Shown here in pieces: positions 39,801 to 51,730 of a DNA stretch of 64,000 nucleotides. The notes under the pieces are model-generated. The model saw only the letters and a list, made by a program, of their open reading frames with translations, was not told the origin of the DNA and did not search any database. Position 1 is the stretch's first letter; the number at the start of each line of letters is the position of its first letter. This stretch comes from Phylloscopus collybita (Eukaryota > Chordata > Aves > Passeriformes > Phylloscopidae): positions 5,289,501 through 5,353,500 of the forward strand of contig JAJNNQ010000013.1 in NCBI GenBank assembly GCA_027886175.1. The letters are read 5' to 3'. A program made the position numbers and the translations under genes.

Positions 39801-41240
39801 AATCTTCCTAAATTTCTTGATTGTTAATGGTTATAATGACAGTCAAGAGGACTAAAGTAAAATATATTGATAAAGGTGTGTGTTTCAGACTGAAATTCTT
39901 CAGGATCTTACAGGTAGCAACATCTTAGTGAAATTGATAAAAACATTGAAGAATGAGTTGCTTGAATCTTCCTAAAAAAAGAGTTCATCTTGCTGTAGGG
40001 CTTCTACAGAGACTCACCCTTGTGCTAATGCAATGGAAAGGAAAAGGCCGTTCCCATTCTTGGCCCATATCTATGGGATCCTTGAGGGTCTGTTGGTTTG
40101 GTTGTTTATTTTTTTTCCCCCCCATAGGTAATTTTGAAGCACAGGAAACATTCAGCTGTTCAAGTTTATGAGTTTACACCAAGCAAATCCAGCTTCCTTG
40201 CTAGTAAAACTTTCCTACAACGAGTTAACTGGCTGCATGCACATAATGCATGCAAAGAGTTAAACAAATTACAAGGGACATCACAAACGGTCATTTCTTA
40301 TCAGCTCAAACTGCTACACTGAAAGTAAATCACCACCATCAAGGACTTGGGTAGTTTATGAACTTCTCCTGTAGCTCAAAAATAAAATGTAATCTGTACA
40401 AAGCCACTTTGCTTCCTTGTGAACAAACATGCCAGCTAACAGAGTCACACAGCTGACAGGCATCTAAAAGTACAGACACCTTTTTTTTCTTTTACCAACA
40501 CAAATACACACCATAGCTTGCAAAACCTCATCAATGAATTTGTAGCAGAGACAGAATTCATATTGGTGTCACTTAATTAGTCACAAAACAAAAATAATTT
40601 TCCACATCAATACTCATGATTATATTTATAAAAAAGCTTGTATAACTACCATTTTGCAACAAACATTATATAAGGTGGGGGGGTTGTTTACAGAAATACA
40701 AAATTCAGTGTTTATTATCACAAGCAATAGAAACTTTTAGCTGCCTCTACAAAACAAAAACTAGGTGCAATCTGTAAGAGATGCTTTCACACCAGCTTCT
40801 ACATAAATCAGAAAAAAAACCCCTCTCACAAGAGAAAATCATCTGCTCCTTGCATCAGAAATAACGTTGGCTTTTTTATTGACTCTGAGTCAGATCTCTC
40901 AAGAGACTCTAAGTTAAATTTGTCACTATTGTCATTAAATATGATTTAAACAATAGCTTAAAGCTAATTGCTGAATTACTAGCAGTCTGCAGACTTAGGT
41001 GTTGAATCCAAATCTTAAAGTTGTAAGATTTTAAATCAATGTGCAGAGAAAAAATGGTGCTTATGGTTGCAACAAGCTATTAATTGAGAGGGCAGTCAAA
41101 AACAGATTTTGGGTAATGGTTTTTCAATAAGTATCATAGTATTACGTAGATTGGTGCTATAGCCTACCAAATGGCACTTCTTTGATACCACACATAATTT
41201 CATTTCCTATAAATCATACAACTGAATCAAGGTATTCTCC

Positions 41241-41350
41241 TTTTTGGGGGGTGGGAGGTTTTGGTTTTTTGTTTTTGGGGTTTTTTTTTTTGTTGTTGTT
41301 TGTTTGTTTGGTTTTGTTTTTGTTCAGGCGTTTCATTTGTTTATTTTGGT
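41241..41350. repeat. T/G-rich low-complexity tract
   Basis: GTTT and GTT repeats with T and G runs on the plus strand. Confidence 0.85.
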
Positions 41351-43177
41351 GATTTTTGTTTGGGTGCAAAATAAGTCAGATCTTGACCTATAGGTACCCA
41401 TTTTCTTGTTATGACTGAATTTGCTTTAATGAAAATCAGTCTGTTGCAGTGGAAAAATTACTTCAGGTTTGAGGGAGGAATGGTAAAGTAGGGTTTATTA
41501 TTACTAAAGGCTAGATGTATTTCTTCCACTCCAGAGGCATAACTCTCAGTTTTTGATAATAATCTCAGTAACAGAGTAAATATCTTATGTTTCTAATCAG
41601 ATTAAAAAAGAAAAAAATACAATTTACCAATCTAGAGTTTTTGTTAGAGTTACCAATTTACTTTCCAGTCCACATCTTAAAGAAGAAAACCCTGCAGCTC
41701 TAGGATTCAGTTTTGTACCCCATTCTCTTTCCTAGTTTTAGATAACTCTTAGGTTTACATCTAGTTTCTGTTTAAGTCCATGCAAATTTTGTGGTTGACC
41801 CCAGTGGAGCTAAAGCAATACCATTATATAGTGGTTTTGGGGTTTTTTTATCTTTGACACAAGCAAGGTTGCAAATGAGAGCAGTTGGAAGCACACTGGA
41901 GCATTGCACACATCTGCAGCACTCTGAAATGAAGCCATTCGGGGCTTCAACACCATACTAGATTAGTTATTAAACACTCCACAGCAAATTTACTCTTTAT
42001 CTCTCCCTTTCTTTCAACTGATCTATTTTTCGTGCTTAACACCTGCTAAAAAGCTGTGAAAGGTGCTTAATGACACCTATTTAAGTAGAGTACAGTACAT
42101 TCATCTGAGCAGAACTAATTTAAGTCAAGGACTCAGCATCTGTTCAGTTCAGTTTTTCTGGAGCTTGAATGATCTCAGGCAAGCAACACCGAAGTGTGAC
42201 TTACTGAAATGTACCTTCCGTGCCTTCCTGTGTCTCTAAAGACTGCCTGGTGTTTCCATTACAAATGCACTTGACCTGAAATTTTCAGGTACAAGTTCTA
42301 CCTCTAGTTTTGAAAATCAGAACAATTTCCTTATGCAGGTAGCAGGTCTCCAGTGCAGTGCAGTGAGAAAATGATCACCCATTGTGTTGGTAGGAGAACT
42401 TTCACTTCTGAATTCAGGCTGGATGACTCTCAGGGACACATTTATCAGTGCTGTAATGCACACACCTTCTTCTTAAATCAAGGGCATCATGCCTGCTTAC
42501 ACACAGTGAATTTAACTTTGTGTTCAAGTGACCCTTATTTCTAACAGGTGGTGTGACAGAGGAGGTCAGCTTGCCTGCATGATGAACAGGTGTCTGACTA
42601 GATGACTTACTTCCAAAATCCACTCTGGAGAATGGTGACAAAGAGCAGCAGCACTCAGCACAACAGCAGTACTGCTGGTATTTTGAAAAGTATTGGCATT
42701 GTATTGAAGCTTTTTACCTAGAGACAATCAAATACCTGTCTCAAGCCAGCGAGGTTCATGAAGTATTTTCTCAGGATGAGTGGAAAGAACAAGGAACATG
42801 CCTCTAGATGAGTAGATTACCTGCAGGTAGAGTTAGTACACCAGGCAATAGGTGGTAACACAAGAAATACTGCAAGAACTGTAGGATCCCTAGTTGCAAA
42901 TCTGGCAAGGTTTTTATTGTTGTTTGGAATTATTTTGTTTGTTTTAAATCAGCTATGTTTTGCTTGGCAAGAAGAAACAAACAGCTTGAAAACCCCCTTC
43001 CCCACAGTACACAACGGGCCGATGGAGAACGCTTGAGCACTCAGAATACTCTGAGCATTCCCCCAGTACAGCAAGAGAACAGATTTTACACACTTCCTAT
43101 AGCAAAGAGCCTAACTGATATGTCCTGCAAGTAAGTTCTTTAATAATGGTTGTTTGAGCATTTGTACCCAATAGGCA

Positions 43178-43254
43178 CCAAAAAAAAAACCACAAAACAA
43201 ACCAAACCAAACAAAAAACAAACAAAACAAAACCAAAACCAAACAAAAAACCCC
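43178..43254. repeat. (CAAA)n-rich tract
   Basis: Imperfect CAAAA and CCAAA repeats after an A run. Confidence 0.88.
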
Positions 43255-43638
43255 TAAACATATTTCCTGCTTCCAAAATATCCATATTCAGTAAAAAACC
43301 CCCCACTATTGCAATTGAGTCTTTTTGTGTTGGAAAGGCAAATGCCAACTCTACTATCTGAAGATCTGTCATTTCCACGCTCAGTCTGACAAGTTTTACT
43401 TTCTCTCTGGCAGACTGAAGATTTTTGTCTCTACGGTCCTTACACCCATTTATCAGATGAGCCTTTCACTACTTTTTAACCTCTGCAACTAAGCCCTTTT
43501 GCAGCTACAGCTAGGAATGAAAACCTGTAAAATCTGGATACCCAAGATTAACAGTCTGAAAGCACCTGAGTTTTTATATTCTAAAATATTTTCTAGAATA
43601 CAAAAGAATATTTTACACTCTTGCAAGGAAGTTGGTTT

Positions 43639-43738
43639 TATTATTCATATTTCAATATGAACAAAAACCAGGGTGCATCAGTTCTCTTTTCCTTATGAAG
43701 CTCCTTTGGGATGCAAGGGCACAACACACAGCTGAGAC
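43639..43738. repeat. 100-bp duplicated segment, copy A
   Basis: It runs from TATTATTCATATTTCAATAT to CACAGCTGAGAC and matches 45321-45420 at 97 of 100 positions in direct orientation. It is not a repeat family I recognise. Confidence 0.93.
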
Positions 43739-44200
43739 CAACAAACACAGAGAACCAAAAGTTGAAATTTTCATTCCCCTGTCTTCCTCAAAGCTATCCA
43801 TCCGACCACTCTGATATAGGGAATCAGTAATGGGGAGCACTGCCAGAGGAAAACACAAATTCCTGCTCTTCAAAATGAATACGACTAAAGAAATATCTTT
43901 TATAGTATGCACTTTGAAAAAAATTTGATTCCTTCAGCCAGTGGTTCTGCCATACAACTCTGAAAATATTTCAGGGTCCACCCTGCAAGTTCTGCTTTGG
44001 GACAAAACTCAAAAATTCCTAAAAAGAGACATGTGATAGAAGGAAGCAATCATGGACTCCCAAGCATACAGTATGCTTGGTTTCCTTTCCTTCTTAACAG
44101 AAGAAATATCTGTACTTAAATAACCCCCTCTTATACTGTTACAGCTACTTCCCCTTTAGGTATCTGTAAAAGTTGTTAAACTAATGAATATGTGCAGCAA

Positions 44201-44285
44201 TAACAAAAACAAAACCACCAGAACCCCCAAAAAATCAACCCACCTACCCCATCCAAAAAACAAAACAAAACAAAACAAAAATCTA
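44201..44285. repeat. A/C-rich tract with (AAAAC)n
   Basis: Low-complexity A/C sequence ending in four AAAAC-type units. Confidence 0.85.
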
Positions 44286-44429
44286 CCCCAAAAATTATTC
44301 AGCAAGATATCCAGGACTATTTTCACTGAAGCCAGTTCCTGAATTTCACCAGAATAACCCTCAGCAGCCAAATCAAAGTAAAAACATAGGGGTATGTGAA
44401 ATCCCAGAAGACATCACAGAGAAAATAAA

Positions 44430-44689
44430 CAAGGCTCATACTGCTAAATCACAAATACACTGGAACAGAAGCAGCCTGTTCACACATGTTTCTCAGACCT
44501 GCTTTCAGGAGTTCTGGATTTCTTTCCAAATGGATACTCATATCCCTTTGAGGCCTGGCTGGGTCTATAAATAAGCTGTGGTCAAGACCCAAGCCCACGA
44601 CTGCAGAGCGCAGTTCTAACAGATGCTGAACGCCAGCTGCTTCCATGGACATCAACCAGATGATACAGAGCACACAAAACAGGTAGCAG
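44430..44689 (-). mobile_element. ERVK-like leader/internal remnant
   Basis: This is sequence on the 3' side of the primer-binding site (minus strand), presumed to be the untranslated leader of the same defective provirus. No gag, pol or env motif is recognisable, and it merges into unique-looking sequence near 44430. The boundary is approximate. Confidence 0.45.
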
Positions 44690-44723
44690 CAGGGTCCTGG
44701 GTTTGAGCCCCACATTGGGCACA
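44690..44723 (-). other. Retroviral primer-binding site matching tRNA-Lys
   Basis: The plus strand at 44690-44720 matches the 3' portion of vertebrate tRNA-Lys (T arm and acceptor: GGGTTTGAGCCCC, then CATTGGGC) with about 3 differences in 31, as I recall the tRNA sequence. On the minus strand this is the primer-binding site directly 3' of the LTR. The match is longer than the usual 18 nt. Confidence 0.78.
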
Positions 44724-44726
44724 AGC

Positions 44727-45261
44727 TGTTGTGGGTGGAGACCCAAAAAAGTTGTAGGGAACAGCAAGGCAAAGGCAAAGCCTTCGCTGAACCTGTAGTC
44801 ACGCTGTGGGTAGCGATCCTGACCAACAACGACACGGGCAAAGGATGAGAAGGAGACTCCTTCTCTCTGAGCTTCCAGGGTTTACTGCCACTGAAGGGGT
44901 CAGGGAAAAGGAGCAACAGGCACTGCTGGGCAGCAGCTTTTAACCGAGGGGTGGAACACTGGGAGGTACAGAACAGTAACCAATGGGATTCAACAGGGTG
45001 GGGATTACAGGGGGAGGTGCAAGGGGCTGAAGCCAATGGGGTACACAAAGGGGTGTTTAAGTCCAATCAGTAACAGAGAAACGTGGAACTTTCTAGAGAA
45101 GGAGGTAGGGACAGTCTGTGACAAACAGGTAAGGGAGGTTGGGTTAACTTTTGGGGTGCACCAACAATGGGGAAACAAACCCTCCAGCTTTTCCATGCTG
45201 GAAAGTACTCACACAGGAAGTACTCACACTGTATAAGCTCTCCTAATAATTATTCATAACA
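44727..45261 (-). mobile_element. ERVK-like LTR (minus strand)
   Basis: On the minus strand this 535-bp segment begins TGTTATGAATAATTATTAGG and ends CACCCACAACA, with a TTAAAAG TATA-like motif and a CAGTAAAC polyadenylation-like motif in the expected order. It is followed three bases on by a primer-binding-site match to tRNA-Lys (see next entry), which fixes the 3' end of the LTR and its orientation. Retroviruses primed by tRNA-Lys are typically class II (ERVK) in birds. The internal part is truncated within about 300 bp, so this is a defective provirus fragment. A 205-codon open frame over LTR and leader is fortuitous. Confidence 0.8.
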
Positions 45262-45320
45262 TCGGTGCCATAGGGACAACTCCATTAAACCAGTTGAAAA
45301 CAGTACACCACGACAGGGTG

Positions 45321-45420
45321 TATTATTCATATTTCAATATGAGCAAAAAACAGGGTGCATCAGCTCTCTTTTCCTTATGAAGCTCCTTTGGGATGCAAGG
45401 GCACAACACACAGCTGAGAC
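45321..45420. repeat. 100-bp duplicated segment, copy B
   Basis: This is the direct copy of 43639-43738, 1682 bp away, with 3 substitutions and no indels. It lies 60 bp beyond the start of the ERVK-like LTR. Confidence 0.93.
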
Positions 45421-48400
45421 TGTTCAACTCACAACAGCAATTTCCACAACAGCAAAGTTGCAATAAAAATATCCCAGCCATAAGTGACTGTTAAGCCTTT
45501 CAGGATATAACATTTTTAATAATTATTTTAAGAAGATTTCATGTTGTGATTGGAGTCCTCTTCAGCAGCTGGCCAACGTTTTGAGAGGAGAAAGATTATT
45601 TATGATTGTTTGAGGAATACCTTCTGAACGTGAGTCACTGTTTTGCTGTGAACACTTTCTGTTCAGGAAAGAACGTAATAAATGACTGAATAGAGCATAA
45701 TGATCTGTTGTGGTGGGGGAAGGAGGAGAAGGTGTCTGGGTAGGGGCATAGTGTTGCCTTGTGTAGGATGAAATGCATGGGCTTTACACTACTTAATCTG
45801 ACATTTTACCTGAGCTCTTACCTTGCTCTTTAGCAAGCCTGATGTAATCTATAAAGCACTGAATATGTAAAGATTACATTAGTTCTATCTTTAAAATTTG
45901 AAGAAGCACACTGCTTAATAGTAATTATGACTTAAAAGGGACCAGTCTTTTTGAAAGGCCTTTTACACCTTTCCTCATATGTCAAAATGTAAAAATCAAA
46001 GTATCAACTTGCAGTTTAAGTCCCTCTTTTTCTTAATAGGACAAACTCTTCTGCTGAGTATCATTCTTATCCACCTACAGATTTCTCTGATGAAGCATCA
46101 CCAGGACTGAAAGCAATATTTGCTGCTGTATTCATCCTTAACAAATACAAAAACATTTCTGAATGGAGAGCACAGTTCAAGAACTTTCTTGTTCAGAGAT
46201 GAGCTATTCTCTACAAAAATTTGGAAACACTCTTACTCTTGCACCAAAATTATTTCCTCACCAAAGAGGACAAAAGTAACTATAGTTCTTCATGATCTTT
46301 CTGGAATTGTGTATTCACTGTCTGTTGGAGTCTGCTTTTCTAAATAGCAAAAGGCAATGCTGCTTTTTCAGACACACCAATCTTGCAATCCCTCACAAGT
46401 GCAAAATTTCAAGGCACAGAGAATCCATCATATCACCATTCACAACTCTAAAATTTTCTCCATTGCTATTTCCATTACCAGCCCCTGCTCCAAGATCTAC
46501 AACTCAGCAGTAAAAGTTCGTGCTAGGCTGAAATTTGTCCTGTGAGGTTTAAGGAACCCAAGAGCTATTTTCTTTTTTACTACAGAATCATTTCCCTATT
46601 GTAGGAGACAGAGGATTGCTTTTACATCAGCAAATAATCAAAGAATCTAATGCCTGCAGTTGCATCAAGCAATTTGTCCATGAGAAATAATTATTACATT
46701 ACTCACAATATCTGTCTCTTGAATCAGTTGACCTAAATGGTCACAGTTTCTGCAACACAGATTCCTTTCAATTGAATTTATCTTCTAAATTCATTAAATA
46801 CACCAAATACTGGCATACTAGACAGGCCATCATTATTAGCAATGCAACTGTATTACTTTATTTGCCTACAGAGACCCAGAAATACTGATCCATTATTAAC
46901 TCTGTCACACTTCAGTAAATTCAGAATAACTCTATTGGTATGGTTGAGTTCATCCACTGGAATCACACCCTTGGGGAAGGGAAAAAGAACTTGGTTACAT
47001 ATTTACAAAATTCAGCAATAGGTTGAATCTTTTAAGACCCAACCCCATGAAAGGAAGACTGTGCATCTCTATTCTGTCCTAGTATGGGATAGGAAACCTT
47101 AAGCTTCAGATTGCTAACAGGTATGCCAGGTCTCTCTGGCACACTGGGTGCAGGAACACAGGGAAACTTCAACATGTTCACTCCCACAAAGACACTGGGA
47201 AGTGCAGGGTTGGAAATCACAGCCCCACAGGCTTGTGTTCATCTCGGCTTTCAAGGATTGCTCCTCAGGAAATAACAGAAGTGTAAGAGACTGCAAAAAT
47301 CAGCTGTGCAAGCAGACAATCCAACTACACACTTGGCTGAGTATTTTTCATGTTCTATGAAGCCACTGAAATGCTGAATTTGACAGATGAGGAGGTTGAA
47401 AGGAATATGTTCCAAATAATAAGAGTGTCAGGGTCTGGCACATCCTTAATTTCTGCTGGGACCCAGGCCCTGGCAACTTCACACATCTTAGAATGGGTGA
47501 CCATGGCCCATGATGAGTAGGGAACTCCTCACCAACCTTTTTTTAGAAAAAGATGCTTGGTGCTAAGAGAGAAGGAGAGAGGATGAATGTATGACTTAAT
47601 GAGAAGGACACTCACAAAGAGTTCCTAGTACAGCTCCTGGAAGACAGAAGCATAGGATTTCAGCCCAATGTTTTTATCAGTATTTGTGGGTTTTAATTGG
47701 TGTTTTGTTGTTGTTGGGTTTTTTTTTAATTTTAATTTTATTTTGTGTTTTGATTTTTCTTAAAAGCTTATCATCCCTATTCTTCTCTTTTGAAGAAAAG
47801 AATAGTTTAATATATGAACTACAAAATGAGTTAGGAAGAAGACACAGAAAATGAGGGGTATAAATTGGTGAACTAAAGACAGGTCTCCAAATTAAAGATA
47901 CAACTCTAGGAGAAAAGCAATCAAACAAACTGCAGTGCAAACATGAGATGTCGGTTCCCAATTCGAAGTCTGCTTTGCAGCACAAATGTTTAAACAGATG
48001 AAATTTCTAAAAAAGAAAGAAGAGAAAGTGTCGTATTTAGACAAGCTGAGGGAAAAATGTGTTAATGATTTGATAACAATGCTCTACAGAAAAAGAAGAA
48101 AGCAACGTGATCCTAAGGCCATGTTTTGAAGTATTCAGCATAATACCACAATACAACATAAACAACCAAATAAATAAATAAATAAAAACAAGAAGTCCAA
48201 ACCTCCAAACAGAAAGAAATTCCAACAGCTGAATGCTGCAGTCTAAGGGCAGAGACTTGCTGCTGAGGGGTTGAAGTCTTCTGAAACGAGCTCCTGTGTT
48301 ATTTAGTATAATTTCTCACTTTTGAGAATCAGGCCAATATTATATTCATTGAAGTGCAACACAGAGCAGTGCATCTCATTAAATCATGCTAAGCTTTCTA

Positions 48401-51400
48401 AAGAGACGTCTACAAATGTTTCCTTGCTATGATTCTAAGACTACAGATGTCTCCTGCCTTGTTTGTGCAATAGTTAAATAAAAAATAAAATAAGAAGAAA
48501 CACAAAACAAACTGACAAACTGACACGGATCAAAGGAAACCACAATTTAGAATCTGCAGTGAGTAATCTATTTTATTCTGGCTCCTGCAAGGACACATCT
48601 ATAAACCTGCCTGGGCAGCTTAAAAACCCAAATTTACCAAAAATCTTGATCAGAATAAGTTTGCATACTTGGCTCTGCAGACTATATTACCGATTTGTTT
48701 CCTAGCCATCATTTCCAGAAAACATCTGTTTTGTCATCACTGTTGCGATTATTAATTTCCCCCCCTCTCTCAAGGCTAAAGTCAGCCCTAACTAGGTGGC
48801 AAAGATGTGCAGAAGTCACTCCAAGCTCAGCAGCTCAGTTTCACAGTTTATCACCATGGGAAGTAAGGCAATGAGGGGCTGTCTAAATTGCTAATGCCGG
48901 TTGATTATCTTCCCATCCTGCAGGTACATCAGCAGCTGAGTCAGAGGTAGTGGCCATTACAGCAATGCAGGTGGCCCACTTGCCGTTCAGTTTCAGCCTG
49001 ACCCAACTGGTTTTGAGCACTGCAGAGTCCACCAGCAGCACTTTCCAGCACACCATGTGATGGTTCTTTTTCAGCTGCAATTTCCTTATAAATTTGACAC
49101 ATATTTTAGAGGGATACCACAGGCGAACTGCTCCTCCCCCAAATCCTACTCCTCTCTCCCCAAAGAAAGGGTGTGGAATTTACCTTTCCCTCCTGTAATT
49201 AGCAGGAAAAGAACAATTAGTCAACATATTGCAGCTTTCCACAAAACAACTCAGAATCTGTAACTTTAGTGACACTTGACTTAAAATGTGAGGGCAGGTC
49301 TGCATGTAGGTAGGATCTGCAGTTGCCAGGAGAGAAACAAAAGTGTGTTGAAATAGGCAAAAATACAAGTTACAAAAAAAAAAAAAATCATGGAAGTGGT
49401 ACTTGCACAAAATGAAGCTGCAGTAACTTATACCGGAGATCCATACAGCATAAAAAATGTACACAAATATTTTCACAGTATGAAATGAATAAAAATATGT
49501 TCTCATGCAGTTGTTTTAATCTTGAAAGCCAAATTCTCAGATATTTCACTATCTCTTCTGTCTAAACGGTGCTCAGTCTACCAGATCATTCTGGTGGATT
49601 TTGTCACAAGGATTTGTACCTGATCCAGACCATCAGTGGTTACATCTTGAAGTCATAATTGAAAAAGACCCCTATGAGGGCCACTCTTCCTTCATAAAAT
49701 GAAGGCAGAGAAAGACAGGCTCATCCTCCTAGGAGATATTTCTAGCTGTGTACTGGAGATAAAGGTGTGCTCACCTTCACTTCCAACTCTGGGACATAAT
49801 CCAGTCTCTTGCGTCGTTTAGGAAAGAGTCACTTGATGCAAATGGGGAGAAGTTACTGCTCCTGAAAGCAGATACTGACTTGCACCAGTGAACTTGGGGA
49901 GCATCTATATAATTTGTTCAGATGTTGACGGTGATTATGTCAGCACCTGGGGAGACCTGTCTACAACTGCCTACCTGCAACCCAGTTTTGTAACCTACTT
50001 GCTGGAAGCCAGAGTCCTCTCCAATATTCTGCAGATAAGTTACAGAAAGTAGTAAGGGATCTTTAGCTTCTCTCTGCCCAGCCACGAGGAGCACGCTGCC
50101 ATTTAATGTCCTGTGCTGCCAGCTCAGGACAGAGTGGCTTTATTGGCTCTCCTGGAACTGTCATTGAGCCATGCTCCACTTGTTCCCCAAGCTCTGATAA
50201 CAGGAAGGTTTTAACACCTCATTGCACTGCAGAACCAGGTCTGCCTGTGCCCTGGAAAAGGGTAACAGCCTCCTGCACTCTCACTAATGCTCCAAGAGGC
50301 TCAGGAAAAGAAAGGTATTTTGTAAAGGCATCTGATCTCATTTTCCCTATGAATCAAAGGATTTACACTAAGAGTTTATTAATTTTAATATTAAAATGGA
50401 TGAGTATTTGACAGATTTAGTATTTTAAGAACCTGAGCATCCTCTTTGATTTCTAAATAGTCATCCAAATATTTATCTAAGTTAGCAAGCTTGATCATTT
50501 TCACAAAGTAGTACAGTCAACAGGAAGAGTTTCTGTATGATAAAAAGCTAAATAATTATTTTTAGAAATATATGTCTCACATCTTTGCTAAATGATGCAA
50601 AAGACTGGATTATGTTCCAGAGTTGGAAGTTAAAGTGATCACACCATTATCTCCATTGCATAGCTAGAAATACTAAATTTTGTATGCCTGAGTGTTAGGT
50701 AAGACCTAATTCTGCATCACTTATTGTAGTTTGGTACAATCAAGTGGACAGTAATTAAAAATGCTGCATTTGTGAAGAGCAGAAGAAGGAACTATTTCCC
50801 CTATTCATAATGAAAAAAAAGAAACTATTTTCAAAAATGCTTTATTTAACTTAATTTCCTCTGAAGTGTGAAGTTTAGAGCAGCTTAATAGCAAGACAGG
50901 GTTTCTAACTCTCCTCCCCTTCCCCTACAACTTTAGATACCTAAAATTAAGAAGTACAGGATTTCTCACTAAGGAATAGAAGAAATTAACCAGCATTTCC
51001 AGAAACTTCATTTTAGAACATTTTTTTCCATAGATCCAATAAAACCCTACTTGTGAGAGACTAACTCACTGTGATTACATCTCACCTAATTAGACCTCCA
51101 GGCTTATCACCTCCTTTAAATAAGCAGTCAGAGCAATGTATGCTGTTTTCAATGGCTCTGCAGAAGTCTCCAGCAACGGGGTTTTGGTGTCCCAGCTGCC
51201 TGAATCCCCTTCCCAAAGGCCATGAGTGACTCACCAGGACACCTGACCTGAGACCCAACCAACACAACTTCCAAGCTTCTGATCCTGTGCTTCAAAGAGG
51301 CCCAACAGATGCTGAGGGTGCAGTTCAGTCACCGAACTGTGGCATGAAGTGTCCCCTGTATGACATGCTGGACATCCACAGGGGCTGCCAGATGGGCCAA

Positions 51401-51446
51401 AAAGGGTTCATGCACTACTGGAGCAGCAGGTGGAGAGCAGGGTAAA

Positions 51447-51730
51447 TCACAGAATCATGGAATCACTTTGGTTTAAAAAGACCTCTTAGGTGATTGAGCG
51501 CAACCAATACTCCAGCACTGCCAAGGCCATCACTAAACCATGTCCCTAAGTGTCACACCTACACCTCTTTTCAACACCTCCATGGATGGTGATTCAACCA
51601 CTGCCCTGGGCAGTCTTTCCAATAATTAGCATCCCTTCTGGTGAATAAATGTATCCTAATATCCAACCTAAACCTTCCCTGGTTTTAGGGGACAGTGCTG
51701 GGGACATTTTCTCTTGCTCTACAGCTAGTT
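51447..51730 (-). mobile_element. CR1 LINE 3' end
   Basis: This is a minus-oriented CR1 fragment. It opens with AATCACAGAATCATGGAATC, the reverse complement of the CR1 terminus, and continues through ACACCTCCATGGATGGTGAT, CACTGCCCTGGGCAGTCTTT and AATATCCAACCTAAACCTTC, all hallmark CR1 3' phrases. It is only moderately diverged. Confidence 0.88.

Noticed and set aside
44690..44720. Possible tRNA gene or tRNA-derived SINE (B-box-like GGTTTGAGCCCC)
   Set aside because: Only the 3' part of tRNA-Lys is present and it sits directly after an LTR in the right orientation, so it is a primer-binding site; no A box or cloverleaf.
44449..45066. 205-codon open frame on the minus strand
   Set aside because: It runs across the LTR, primer-binding site and leader of a defective retrovirus; not a gag, pol or env sequence and not conserved coding.
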